Below the pieces are notes generated by a model. The model did no database searches. It had not been told where the DNA came from and saw nothing but the letters and a program-made list of their open reading frames with translations. A stretch of DNA of 64,000 nt from DASSHA01 sp035693145. Lineage in GTDB: Bacteria; Chloroflexota; Limnocylindria; Limnocylindrales; CSP1-4. This document shows positions 16,064-25,063 of this stretch, piece after piece; the stretch's first letter is position 1; every line of letters starts with the position of its first letter. Where the stretch lies: positions 1 to 64,000 of the forward strand of contig DASSHA010000069.1 of the NCBI GenBank assembly GCA_035693145.1. The letters are read 5' to 3'. Position numbers and translations under genes: made by a program.

Positions 16064-19000
16064 GTGCCCGATGCCAGCGACCTGCTCGCCTCCGACGACG
16101 TCGCGCCCCTCCTCGCCCGTGCCGTCGAGGAGGCAGCGCGCCTACTCCACGCCGACGGCGGGATGGTCTACCTCGTCGACGAGGCCAGCGGCGACCTCCG
16201 GTTCTCGCACGACGCGGGGATCACGGATCGACGCCGCCGCGACTGGGTCCGCAACCTCCGGCTGCCAGTGGGCGCTGGAATGTTCGGCCAGGCGTTCCTC
16301 GAGCGGCGCGTCCAGCTGACCGGTGACTACCCGGCGGACCACCGGTTCCCGCACACGTCCGACGCCGACCGGGTGGTGTCGGATGTCGGGATCCGCTCGA
16401 TGGTCGTCGCACCGCTGCTCGACGGGAGCGAAGCCCTGGGTGCGCTCGGCGCATTCGCGTCGCGACCCGATGCGTTCGGCGAGGCCGACGTCGCGCTCGT
16501 CCGCGCGCTCGCAGAGCACGCCGCCGGCGCGATCGCAAACCGCCGCCTGATCGATCGCCTGGCGAGGAGCGAGACCGAGCTCGAGCGGCGTGCGGACGCC
16601 GAGCGGACCGTCCGCGAGATCGGCGCTCGCATCACGAGCACCCGTGACGTCGACGAGGTCATCCAGCTCACGATCGACGAGGCGGTGCGGCTGCTCAACG
16701 GCGAAGGCAGTCGGATCGACGTCGTAGACCCCCGGAGTGGGCTGCTGCGGGGCCTCTACATCACCGGCGACCGCGCGCCGTCGCCGGACATGTGGCCCGA
16801 GACGCCCGACGAGAAGCCCGACGATGGCGTCTCGGGCCAGGCGGTCAGCCGGAACGCCGTGATTCGGACGGGCGACTACCTCGCCGACCAGACCTTCCCC
16901 CACGCGAGCGGTCCCGACGCATACATCCGGGCGACGGGCATCCGTTCCGTCATCGCCGCGCCGATGCCGGGCGAGACGGGTCCGGTCGGCGCGCTGACGG
17001 TCTACACCTCGCGTCCCGACGCCTTCGATGAGGTCGACGAACGAACGCTCGCCGGGCTCGCCGAACAGGCCTCGATCGCCCTGACGAACGCACGCCTGAT
17101 CGCGGAGCTTGCCAGCTCGCGTGAAGAGCTCCTCCGCCGGGCGTCCGCCGAGCACGCGCTTCGCGAGATCGCCGAGGCGCTCGCGGCGATGCCCGAATCG
17201 GGCGCGGTCCTCCAGCGCGTCGCCGACGAGACGGGCCGCCTCGTCCGCGCCGACGGGACGATCCTGTCGCTGCTCGATCCCGGGACCGGCCTGCTCCACT
17301 GGGCGTACGACGACGGCCTGCGGGCCGCCTTCGATCCCGGGTACGTCGCGAACCTGACCCTGCCCCTCGGCGTCGGTCCGACCGGCATCGCGGTCGCCGA
17401 GGCCCGCGTCGTGCGGGTGGATCGAGACCTCATCGACCAGTTCCCGCCCTCGCCCGAGAACGACACGTTCTTCGGGACGACGCACTTCCGCTCGATCGTC
17501 GCGGTGCCCATCGTCGCGGAGGCCGGTCCGATCGGCGCTCTCGAGGTCTATTCGACCCGCGAGGCCGCGTTCTCTCCGGCGGACGAGGCGCTCCTCGGCG
17601 CGCTTGCGGGGCAGGCGGCCGTTGCGCTCACGAACGCCCGGCTCATCGAGGAGCTGCGCCGGTCGCGCGAGGAAAATGCCCGCCGGGCCGAGCGGGAGCA
17701 ATCGCTCCGCGAGATCGCAGCCCGGGTGACGGCGATCCGGGAGCCGGGAGTCGTCCTCGAGCGGGTCGTCCGTGAGGCGCGCCGACTGCTCGGCGCCAAG
17801 GGCGCCGTCATCGACCTCGTCGATCCCGCCAGCGGCGCGTTCCGGCGGGCCTACGACGACGGCGTCGACGCCGCGGCGCGTGACGAATGGGTCCGCCTCG
17901 ACATCGGGCGAGACATCGTCCGGGACGTGATCCGCGGTCGGGCCGTCGCCCTGAGCGACGACTACCTGGCCCAGGTCGCGACCCCCGCCCAGGCGGCGTT
18001 CGTCGAGCGGAGCGGGGTCCGATCGCTCGCGGTCGCCCCGCTCGTGGCCGAATCGCGCGCGCTCGGCACGCTCGGCGTGTTCAGCGACGAGACCGGTCGC
18101 TGGACGCCCGACGACGCGAACCTCCTCGCGGCGCTCGCAGACCAGGCCGCGATCGCGATGACGAACGCCCGGCTCATCGAGGAGCTGGAGCGGAGCCGCA
18201 CGAGCCTTCGCCGCAGCGTCGAGGCCGAGCGGGCGCTCCGCGAGATCGCCGCCCGGATCACGGCGTTGCGCGAGCCGGACGAGGTGCTCGAGCAGATCGT
18301 CGAGGAGGCGAGCCGGCTGCTCGGCTCCGACGGCGGCCACCTGACGCTGCTCGGCGACGATCGCCGGTTCCTCGAGCCGGTCGTCGTCCTCGGCGCCGTC
18401 GGACCCGAGACCGAGGCCTGGGTTCGCTCACGCCGCTTCCCGGTCGGCACCGGGATCAACGGGCTCGCGGCGGGAGAGAACCGCGTCACCTGGACGTTCG
18501 ACTACCCGATCGATCCGCGGATCGGCGAGGAGCCGGCCCAGGGATTCGCCTCGCGGCTCGGGATCCGGGCGATGGCGGCGGCACCGCTGCGGGCGCCCGG
18601 CGGCGAGGTCATCGGGACCCTCGCCATCTCGTATCGCGAGCCGCGCGAGTTCCAGCCCGAGGAGGCGGCGCTCCTTCAGGGGCTCGCGGACCATGCGGCG
18701 ATCGCCGTCGCGAACAGCCGCCTGCTCGAGCAGCTGCAGGCGTCGGAGAGCGCCTATCGCCACCTCGTTCAGAACTCACCCGACCTCGTCTGGGCGATCG
18801 ACTCCGACGCCAGGTTCACCTTCCTCTCGGACACCTGCGAGCGGCTCACCGGGTGGCGACCGGAGCAGCTGCTCGGCCGCCATTTCGGCGAGCTCGTCCA
18901 TCCGAACTCGCGCGACGTCGCCGAGCGTGACTGGTTGGCCGGCCAGGCCGACGGCGCCCAGGAGCTGCGCGGCAGGCTCGACATCCTCCACCGCGACGGC

Positions 19001-20146
19001 CACGCGGTCCCCGCCGAGTTCATCGCCCAGTCCCGTGCCGAGGACGGCCGGTTCGTCGGCGCGAACGGATCCGTCCGCGACATGACCGAACGGGACCGCC
19101 TCGAGCGCCAGCTGCGGGCCTCCGAGGAGCGCCACCGGTTCCTCGTGACGGCCTCGCCCGATCTCACCTGGGAGGTCGATGCCGACGGCGTGTTCACCTT
19201 CGTGAGCGATCGGATCGCGGAGCTCACCGGCAACCGGCCCGACGAGGTCGTCGGCCACCATTTCGACGACCTTCTCCACGACGACACGCGGCAGGAGGCG
19301 TACGCCCGGTACTCGGACCTCGTCCGGGAGCCCGGCGTCGTCCACCCCGCCCGCTTCTCGCTGCGACATCGCGACGGCCACGCGGTGCCGATCGAGAACT
19401 TCGCGGTCGGGATCGTTCGTGACGGGGCGTTCGTCGGCGCCCATGGCGCCGCACGCGACGTCAGCGAGCGTGATCGCCTGGAGCACGGCCTCCGCCGGCA
19501 GGCGGCCGAGCTCGCCGCCTCCGAGGAGCGCGCCCACCTGGCCCGCGAGCTTCACGATTCGGTCACCCAGGCGCTGTTCAGCATGACCCTCATCACCCGG
19601 ACGATCGAGCTGCTCATCGGCCGCGACCCCGACGCAGCGCGTGAGAAGCTCGCTGCCCTGCGCGATCTCCAGCGCGACGCTCTGGCGGAGATGCGGTCGC
19701 TCATCTTCGAGCTCCGACCCGGCTCCCTCGAGCAGGACGGCCTCGTCCACGCGCTGCGCACGCATTCCGCCGCGGTCGAGGGCCGGATCGGGCTGCCGAT
19801 CCAGCTCGACGCCGAGCCCCTCGAGCGACTTCCGATCGAGATCGAGGACGTCGTCTACCGCATCGCCCAGGAGGGCCTCCACAACATCGTCAAGCACGCC
19901 AGCGCCCGCCAGGTCCGGATCGCGCTCCGGCGCGTCGAAGACCGGGTCCGGCTGTCCATCGAGGACGATGGCAAGGGGTTCGACCCCGCGGCGATCCCGC
20001 CCGGACACCTGGGCGTCGCCGGGATGCGCGCCCGCGCCGAACGGATCGGCGGCCGCCTGACCGTGCGCTCCTCGATCGGCAGTGGCACCCGGATCGAGCT
20101 CGACGCGCCGGCGTGCGAACGGCCGAATGACGTAGTCCGGTCCTGA
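16064..20146 (+). CDS. Giant sensor histidine kinase: five GAF, two PAS, HisKA_3, HATPase
   Basis: A 1360-residue soluble kinase with no membrane helix. Five tandem GAF domains (about 2-165, 166-349, 350-529, 530-709, 710-889) are separated by short coiled-coil joints of near-repeated sequence (LREIAARITALREPDEVLE-type), showing internal duplication. Two PAS domains follow (893-1015, 1016-1142), then the NarX/DegS-type core: the H-box ARELHDSVTQALF puts the phosphorylated His near residue 1164, and the N and G boxes are QEGLHNIVKHA and DDGKGFDP. The start is the GTG at 16064, nine bases after TATCCT. Downstream are a stand-alone receiver and a NarL-type regulator, its likely targets. GAF ligands are unknown. 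Confidence 0.92.
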   Translation: MPDASDLLASDDVAPLLARAVEEAARLLHADGGMVYLVDEASGDLRFSHDAGITDRRRRDWVRNLRLPVGAGMFGQAFLERRVQLTGDYPADHRFPHTSDADRVVSDVGIRSMVVAPLLDGSEALGALGAFASRPDAFGEADVALVRALAEHAAGAIANRRLIDRLARSETELERRADAERTVREIGARITSTRDVDEVIQLTIDEAVRLLNGEGSRIDVVDPRSGLLRGLYITGDRAPSPDMWPETPDEKPDDGVSGQAVSRNAVIRTGDYLADQTFPHASGPDAYIRATGIRSVIAAPMPGETGPVGALTVYTSRPDAFDEVDERTLAGLAEQASIALTNARLIAELASSREELLRRASAEHALREIAEALAAMPESGAVLQRVADETGRLVRADGTILSLLDPGTGLLHWAYDDGLRAAFDPGYVANLTLPLGVGPTGIAVAEARVVRVDRDLIDQFPPSPENDTFFGTTHFRSIVAVPIVAEAGPIGALEVYSTREAAFSPADEALLGALAGQAAVALTNARLIEELRRSREENARRAEREQSLREIAARVTAIREPGVVLERVVREARRLLGAKGAVIDLVDPASGAFRRAYDDGVDAAARDEWVRLDIGRDIVRDVIRGRAVALSDDYLAQVATPAQAAFVERSGVRSLAVAPLVAESRALGTLGVFSDETGRWTPDDANLLAALADQAAIAMTNARLIEELERSRTSLRRSVEAERALREIAARITALREPDEVLEQIVEEASRLLGSDGGHLTLLGDDRRFLEPVVVLGAVGPETEAWVRSRRFPVGTGINGLAAGENRVTWTFDYPIDPRIGEEPAQGFASRLGIRAMAAAPLRAPGGEVIGTLAISYREPREFQPEEAALLQGLADHAAIAVANSRLLEQLQASESAYRHLVQNSPDLVWAIDSDARFTFLSDTCERLTGWRPEQLLGRHFGELVHPNSRDVAERDWLAGQADGAQELRGRLDILHRDGHAVPAEFIAQSRAEDGRFVGANGSVRDMTERDRLERQLRASEERHRFLVTASPDLTWEVDADGVFTFVSDRIAELTGNRPDEVVGHHFDDLLHDDTRQEAYARYSDLVREPGVVHPARFSLRHRDGHAVPIENFAVGIVRDGAFVGAHGAARDVSERDRLEHGLRRQAAELAASEERAHLARELHDSVTQALFSMTLITRTIELLIGRDPDAAREKLAALRDLQRDALAEMRSLIFELRPGSLEQDGLVHALRTHSAAVEGRIGLPIQLDAEPLERLPIEIEDVVYRIAQEGLHNIVKHASARQVRIALRRVEDRVRLSIEDDGKGFDPAAIPPGHLGVAGMRARAERIGGRLTVRSSIGSGTRIELDAPACERPNDVVRS

Positions 20147-20192
20147 CATCTGACCATGGCCGTGCCGGCCGGCGGCGCTCACGCTGATCGGC

Positions 20193-20639
20193 GTGAGCCG
20201 TGCCGACGATGACGCCCGTCGCCTGCGCGTCGTGGTGGTCGACGCAGACCGCCGCGTGCGGGACAGCCTGTCGGGTCTGCTCGAGCTCGGTGACGAGCTC
20301 GAGGTCGTGGGTCAGGCCGGTCAGCCCGGTGCGGCGCTCGATCTGTGCGCGGAGCGCGACCCGGACGTCGTGATCGTCGACCCGCGGCTGCCCGACGTCG
20401 ACGCCGGTGCGGCACTCGTGATGGAGGTCAGAGCGCGATTTCCCGGAACGGTCGTCCTCGTCCTGTCGTGGCCGGGAAGCGCGACCGATGGCGACGCGCG
20501 CGCGATGGGCGCCGACGGCGTCCTCTCGAAGTCGGCCGCACCGCACGAGCTCGCCGAGCAGGTCGTCGCGCTCGTCCGTGTCGCCCGACCGGGGCGCGCC
20601 AGAGGCGGCCGGCCGGGAGCCGGCGGAACCCGATGCTAG
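20193..20639 (+). CDS. Stand-alone response-regulator receiver domain
   Basis: A 148-residue CheY/Spo0F-like protein. The receiver keeps the acidic pocket (VVVVDADR), the phosphoacceptor Asp in VVIVDPRLP near residue 62, the Ser in VLVLSW and the Lys in LSKSAAP near 112. After helix 5 there is only a short Gly/Arg-rich tail, and no output domain. It sits 46 nt after the giant kinase and directly before a full NarL-type regulator. It may be a phosphate sink or relay for the kinase; that is inference. Confidence 0.8.
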   Translation: MSRADDDARRLRVVVVDADRRVRDSLSGLLELGDELEVVGQAGQPGAALDLCAERDPDVVIVDPRLPDVDAGAALVMEVRARFPGTVVLVLSWPGSATDGDARAMGADGVLSKSAAPHELAEQVVALVRVARPGRARGGRPGAGGTRC

Positions 20640-20694
20640 ACTCGCGCGGAGAAGGCGGCACCGTACAGGCCGGATCGGCCGCCCGTCGCGCGCC

Positions 20695-20710
20695 GGAGGG
20701 AACCACCATT
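20695..20710 (+). promoter_or_regulatory. Shine-Dalgarno and probable ATT start codon
   Basis: GGAGGG (20695-20700), seven bases, then ATT (20708-20710) in frame with the response regulator. No ATG, GTG or TTG lies within spacing range; the next in-frame GTG (20723) has only a poor ribosome site and removes five residues. Confidence 0.5.
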
Positions 20711-21385
20711 TCGGATCCGCAGGTGGACGACGCCGCGAAGATCCGCGTCCTCATCGTCGACGACCATGCCGTCGTCCGGATGGGGCTACGCGCCTTCTTC
20801 GACATGCTCGACGACATCGAGGTCGTCGGCGAGGCCTCCGACGGTTCGGAGGGCGTCGCCGTCGCGCGTCGCCTTCGGCCGGACGTCGTCCTCATGGACC
20901 TGCTCATGCCGAACATGGACGGAATCACGGCGATCGCCCGGATCAAGGAAGAGCGTCCCGAGACCGAGATCGTCACGATGACCTCCTTCATCGAAGAGGA
21001 GAAGGTCACCGCGGCGCTCGAGGCCGGGGCGTCCGGATACGTCCTGAAGGACGCCGAGGCCGACGAGGTTGCCGAGGCCGTCCGCGCCGCCTTTCACGGC
21101 GAGATGCACCTGGACCCGCAGGTCGCGCGCCTCCTCGCACAACGGCTGCGCACGAAGAAGACCGAGCCGGATCTGGCCGAGCCGCTGACGGATCGCGAGA
21201 AGGAGGTCCTCGGCCTCCTGGGCCGCGGCCTGTCGAACAAGGAGATCGGCACCGAGCTGTTCATCACCGAACGGACGGCCCGAACCTACGTATCGAACAT
21301 CCTCGGCAAGCTCGGCCTCCAGAGCCGAACGCAGGCCGCCCTGTGGGCCGTCGAGCACAAGCTCGCGGAGTCCCCGAGGGCCTGA
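20708..21385 (+). CDS. NarL/LiaR-type response regulator
   Basis: A 225-residue regulator: receiver at residues 12-130 (DD pair in LIVDDHA, phosphoacceptor Asp in VVLMDLLMP, Lys in VLKDAEA) and a LuxR-type HTH at the C-terminus (LTDREKEVLGLLGRGLSNKEIGTEL). The start is set at ATT, because a strong GGAGGG is correctly placed there and nowhere else. A TAGACT hexamer at 20638-20643 could be an internal promoter of its own. It is the natural DNA-binding partner of the upstream HisKA_3 kinase, the usual pairing for this class. Confidence 0.9.
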   Translation: MSDPQVDDAAKIRVLIVDDHAVVRMGLRAFFDMLDDIEVVGEASDGSEGVAVARRLRPDVVLMDLLMPNMDGITAIARIKEERPETEIVTMTSFIEEEKVTAALEAGASGYVLKDAEADEVAEAVRAAFHGEMHLDPQVARLLAQRLRTKKTEPDLAEPLTDREKEVLGLLGRGLSNKEIGTELFITERTARTYVSNILGKLGLQSRTQAALWAVEHKLAESPRA

Positions 21386-21719
21386 CCGCCGGGGGTCGCG
21401 CGGGCGCGGCGGATGGTCGTTGCCGTCCCGACGCCTCGTTGCGTGGTGGGCGGGCGCGTTGCATCCCAGGGAATCGTTCCGACGACCTCGCGTCTCGCCG
21501 TTGCCTGCCGAGGTACGGGCCGACATCGGCGACCGGCTCGCGGTGCCGCATCGGTGCATCGCAGGCCATGTTCCGACCGCTTCCTGCCTGATTCGAAGCC
21601 CGGCAGGCAACGTCCACTGACCGACGGGGCCGCCACTCCCGTTGCATCCGCGGCACCGCGCGATGCGGAGACGCGGCCGCCAACGGCTCGCGGAGCTCGG
21701 CTGGTCATCGCACGCTCCG
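21386..21719 (+). other. Non-coding spacer with long-range inverted repeat
   Basis: No credible gene lies between 21386 and 21732. An exact 11-nt inverted repeat, CGTTGCCTGCC (21499-21509) and GGCAGGCAACG (21602-21612), could close a 114-nt RNA domain. The right arm can pair instead with CCTGCC (21583-21588), giving mutually exclusive folds. The motif GTTGC recurs several times in the spacer. The promoter of the next gene lies at its end. Confidence 0.35.
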
Positions 21720-21725
21720 TATGAT
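21720..21725 (+). promoter_or_regulatory. -10 box TATGAT of a leaderless gene
   Basis: TATGAT is followed by seven bases and the ATG at 21733. This excludes an ATG inside the box itself (21721) as the start. Confidence 0.6.
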
Positions 21726-21732
21726 CCGCGGC

Positions 21733-23073
21733 ATGCCGAGCGGCGGGAGGCGGAACGGACCCGGGCTCGTGCGCGCCGTCGCCTCAACGGCGCTCCTCGT
21801 CGTCGCCGGCTGTGGCTACGTCGTGCCGCGTGAACCTGCAGTCGCTCCTGCAGTCGCTCCGACGGAGGCGCCGGTCGCCGTCGCGACCGACGGCCGCGGC
21901 GAGCGGCCGACCCGTCCGCCAGGGCCGACGCCCAGTCCTTCGACGGCCGGCCCGCCGCCGGTCGCGACCGGCCGACTACCCGAGATCCCGTCGGTCGCGC
22001 TGCAGGCCGCGATCGTCCGCTTTCTAGGCTCGACGAGCACGCCCGGGATCTCCGCGACGATCCGCTGGCCCGATGGCCGGACGTGGACCGGTACGGCGGG
22101 CTATTCGAACGTCGGCCTGCGGACGCCGGTGACGGCGGACACGGCCTTCGCGGTTGCGAGCATGAGCAAGACGTTCACGGCGGCACTGATCCTCGAGCTC
22201 GTCGACCAGGGCCTGCTCGGGCTCGACGATCCGGCCGCCCGCTACCTGCCGAGCCACCTGCTGCCCGCCGGCAGCGTCGATCCCCGGATCACGATCAGGA
22301 TGCTGCTCGATCACACCTCCGGCCTGTTCGACGTGTTCCTCAACCCGAAGATCGACCCGGCGCTCCAGTCGAAGCCCGCCGCCCGCTGGACCGCGGCGCG
22401 TGCGCTGAGCTATGGGGGCAAGGCGTACTTCGCCCCCGGAGTGGGCTGGCACTACTCGAACACGAACTACCTGCTCCTGGGGCTCATCGCCGAGCGCGTG
22501 ACGGGCCGCGACCTCGGCAGCGAGCTCGAACACCGCTTCCTGGGTCCGCTCGGGCTCGATCGAACCTGGGTCCAGGCGTCCGGGCAGCCGCGCGCGACCG
22601 TCGCCCACGGCTACGACGTCGGAGGCCCGAGAGCCGCCCGGACCGTCCGCGACCTTGCCGACGGCACCGGTGTCGCGCCGTTCACATCGGTCATCACGGC
22701 CCTCGGCGCCGCCGGCGCCGTCGCCTCGACGTCCGTCGACCTCGCGACCTGGGCCGCGGATCTGTACGGCGGGAAGGTCGTCTCACCGGCGATGCTCGCG
22801 GCGATGACCGACGACCAGCAGCGAACGCGGGACTACATTCCCGGCGTGCTGTACGGGCTGGGGGTCCAGGTCTTCCAGGTGGGTCCGTGGACGACCCTCG
22901 GCCACAGCGGCCGGCTGCTCGGCTTCCGCGGCCAGATGCGGTTTGTCCCGGCGACCGGGGTCTCGATCGCGGTCCTGACGAACCAGAGCCGGGCGGACGT
23001 CGCGCCGCTCGTCTCGGCGCTCCTGCGGATCGTCCTTCCACCGGCCGGCGGTCCCCAGGCGGGTCGCCGATGA
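21733..23073 (+). CDS. Serine beta-lactamase-fold lipoprotein (class C / esterase-like)
   Basis: A 446-residue exported protein with a lipobox VVAGC near residue 27 and a Pro/Thr-rich linker to about 80. The serine hydrolase domain has SMSK (S143, K146), YSN (241-243) and HSG (391-393), the three motifs of the class C/DD-peptidase/EstB family. These enzymes act on beta-lactams, D-amino-acid peptides or esters; a DD-carboxypeptidase or esterase role on the cell surface is likelier than resistance. The ATG at 21733 follows TATGAT by seven bases. The stop overlaps the next start (ATGA). Confidence 0.88.
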   Translation: MPSGGRRNGPGLVRAVASTALLVVAGCGYVVPREPAVAPAVAPTEAPVAVATDGRGERPTRPPGPTPSPSTAGPPPVATGRLPEIPSVALQAAIVRFLGSTSTPGISATIRWPDGRTWTGTAGYSNVGLRTPVTADTAFAVASMSKTFTAALILELVDQGLLGLDDPAARYLPSHLLPAGSVDPRITIRMLLDHTSGLFDVFLNPKIDPALQSKPAARWTAARALSYGGKAYFAPGVGWHYSNTNYLLLGLIAERVTGRDLGSELEHRFLGPLGLDRTWVQASGQPRATVAHGYDVGGPRAARTVRDLADGTGVAPFTSVITALGAAGAVASTSVDLATWAADLYGGKVVSPAMLAAMTDDQQRTRDYIPGVLYGLGVQVFQVGPWTTLGHSGRLLGFRGQMRFVPATGVSIAVLTNQSRADVAPLVSALLRIVLPPAGGPQAGRR

Positions 23074-23732
23074 GCGACGGGAAGGCGGCGCGCGACCCGC
23101 GCGTCGACCCGATCGACGTTCGCCCGGCGCTGCTCGACCTCGCGCCGCTCGACGTGCGGCCCGTCGTCCTCGAGGGTTCGATCGTCCGGCTGGAACCCCT
23201 TCGCGAGACCCACCTCGACGGGCTCGCCGACGCCGGTCTCGACGAGGCCGTCTGGCGCTGGGTCACCGTCGATGTTCGAACCCGGGAGGCGCTCGCCGGA
23301 TGGATCCGCGAGGCGTTGAGCGAGGAGGCCGCCGGGACGAGCCTGCCGTTCGCGACGGTCGAACGCTCGACTGGTCGCCCGATCGGTAGCACCCGCTTCC
23401 TCAACATCGACCGCCGAAACCGCCACGTCGAGATCGGCTGGACGTGGGTCGCGCCGGCGTGGCAGCGGACGGGCGTGAACCGCGAGGCGAAGCTGCTCAT
23501 GCTCCGCCATGCGTTCGAGACGCTCGGCTGCCTGCGCGTCGAGTTCAAGACCGATTCCCTCAACGACGCGTCGCGCGCCGCGCTCCTCGGGATCGGGGCG
23601 ACGTTCGAGGGGATCTTCCGGAACCACGTGATCAGTCAGGGCGGTCGGATCCGCCACTCTGCCTGGTACAGCGTCACCGACACGGACTGGCCGACGGTCC
23701 GCGAGCGGCTCGAGGCGAGCCTGCGGCGGTAG
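23070..23732 (+). CDS. GNAT-family acetyltransferase (RimJ/RimL-like)
   Basis: A 220-residue acetyltransferase. The core begins near residue 35 (VRLEPLRETHLDGL). The acetyl-CoA loop is in HVEIGWTWVAPAWQRTGVNREAKLLML, and VEFKTDSLNDASRAALLGIGATFEG is the classic RimJ/RimL C-terminal block. These enzymes acetylate N-termini of ribosomal proteins or small amines. Translation is coupled to the beta-lactamase-fold gene by the ATGA overlap, so the two share an operon. Substrate unknown. Confidence 0.88.
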   Translation: MSDGKAARDPRVDPIDVRPALLDLAPLDVRPVVLEGSIVRLEPLRETHLDGLADAGLDEAVWRWVTVDVRTREALAGWIREALSEEAAGTSLPFATVERSTGRPIGSTRFLNIDRRNRHVEIGWTWVAPAWQRTGVNREAKLLMLRHAFETLGCLRVEFKTDSLNDASRAALLGIGATFEGIFRNHVISQGGRIRHSAWYSVTDTDWPTVRERLEASLRR

Positions 23733-23764
23733 CGTCGGCGGCTCGGTCACGCTCGGACCGAACG

Positions 23765-25063
23765 TCAGGCGGCGGCGGCTCCGGTGCCGCGCCGCCGGCG
23801 CGATCGGCCGCCGCGCGATGCCGTCGCGGGCGTCGAGGCCGCTGGCGCGCGCCGGGGTGCCCCACCACCGGTTCGTCCCCCCGGGACGCGGACGGGCCGC
23901 GGCTCGGCGTTCCGGTCCGGGATGAACCCGTCCTCGACGGCCCACGGGATCGCGACCTTGAGCATCCGCTGGACGCCGCGGAGGAGGTCCGTCTCGTCGA
24001 TGCAGACCAGGCTGATCGCGTCGCCGTCGAGGCCGGCACGAGCGGTTCGGCCGATCCGGTGGATGTAATCCTGCGGGTCGAACGGAAGCTCGAAGTTCAC
24101 GACGTGCGGGAGGTCCTCGATGTCGAGGCCGCGAGCGGCGACGTCGGTTGCGACGAGCACCCGAACCGTGCCGGATTTGAACATCTCGAGCGCCCGCGAG
24201 CGATCGGCCTGTGAGCGGTCGCCGTGGATCGCGGTCGCTTCGATGCCCCGACGATCGAGCCACGACGCGAGCCTCGCGGCGGCGAGCTTCGTCCGGGTGA
24301 AGACGAGCACCTGACGGAGGTCATCCTTGCGGATGAGGTGGGCGAGCAGCTCCTCCTTGCGATCGCGGTCGACCGGATAGACGAGCTGGCGGACGCGGTC
24401 CGCCGTGGCGTTCTTCGGCGCGACGGCGATCCGCTCCGGGTCGCGCAGGATCTGTCCGGCGAGGCCGCGGACGTCGTCGGAGAACGTGGCCGAGAACATC
24501 AGGTTCTGGCGCTTCGCGGGGAGCGCGTCGAGAATCCGTCGGATGTCCGGCATGAACCCCATGTCCAGCATCCGATCGGCCTCGTCGAGCACGAGGACCT
24601 CGACCTGCGAGAGGTTCACGGTTCGGCTGCCGAGGTGATCGAGGAGCCGGCCGGGGGTCGCGACGAGGATCTCGACCCCGCCGAGGAGTGCCTTGGCCTG
24701 CGGCTCGATCGGCACGCCGCCATAGGCGACGGTCGAGCGGAGCGGCAGGTGTCGCGCATATCCCGCGACCGAGTCGGCCACCTGGACGGCGAGCTCCCGA
24801 GTCGGCGTGACGACGAGCGCCCGGACGGGGTGGCGCGCGGGCGAGAAGCTGGTGTTCGCCTGCGCCTTCAGGCGCTGGAGAATCGGGAGGACGAAGGCGG
24901 CGGTCTTGCCCGTACCGGTCTGGGCAGTGGCGAGGACGTCGCGGCCGGCGAGGACGACGGGGATCGCGGCTGACTGGATGGGGGTCGGCTCGCTGTAGCC
25001 CTCGTCCGCGACCGCCTGGAGGATCTCGGCGGCGAGGCCGAGCTGTTCGAACGTGCTGGTCAA
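23765..25063 (-). CDS. DEAD-box ATP-dependent RNA helicase
   Basis: A 432-residue helicase with all core motifs: Q motif (PTPIQ), AQTGTGKT, PTREL, VLDEADRMLD, SAT, and the C-terminal HRIGRTARAG. The C-terminal tail is Arg/Gly-rich, as in RhlE-type enzymes that act in ribosome assembly or RNA decay. The start is a TTG at 25063, preceded by the purine-rich GAAGAGAG. The TTG and the A/G-rich leader are unusual in this GC-rich context. The gene is divergent from the caspase-like gene A across a 557-nt gap. Confidence 0.93.
   Translation of the reverse strand: MTSTFEQLGLAAEILQAVADEGYSEPTPIQSAAIPVVLAGRDVLATAQTGTGKTAAFVLPILQRLKAQANTSFSPARHPVRALVVTPTRELAVQVADSVAGYARHLPLRSTVAYGGVPIEPQAKALLGGVEILVATPGRLLDHLGSRTVNLSQVEVLVLDEADRMLDMGFMPDIRRILDALPAKRQNLMFSATFSDDVRGLAGQILRDPERIAVAPKNATADRVRQLVYPVDRDRKEELLAHLIRKDDLRQVLVFTRTKLAAARLASWLDRRGIEATAIHGDRSQADRSRALEMFKSGTVRVLVATDVAARGLDIEDLPHVVNFELPFDPQDYIHRIGRTARAGLDGDAISLVCIDETDLLRGVQRMLKVAIPWAVEDGFIPDRNAEPRPVRVPGGRTGGGAPRRAPAASTPATASRGGRSRRRRGTGAAAA

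Noticed and set aside
21499..21612. tRNA or tmRNA suggested by GATTCGAAGCCC near the 3' arm
   Set aside because: The bases flanking the TTCGAA loop do not pair as a T-stem, and no anticodon arm is found.
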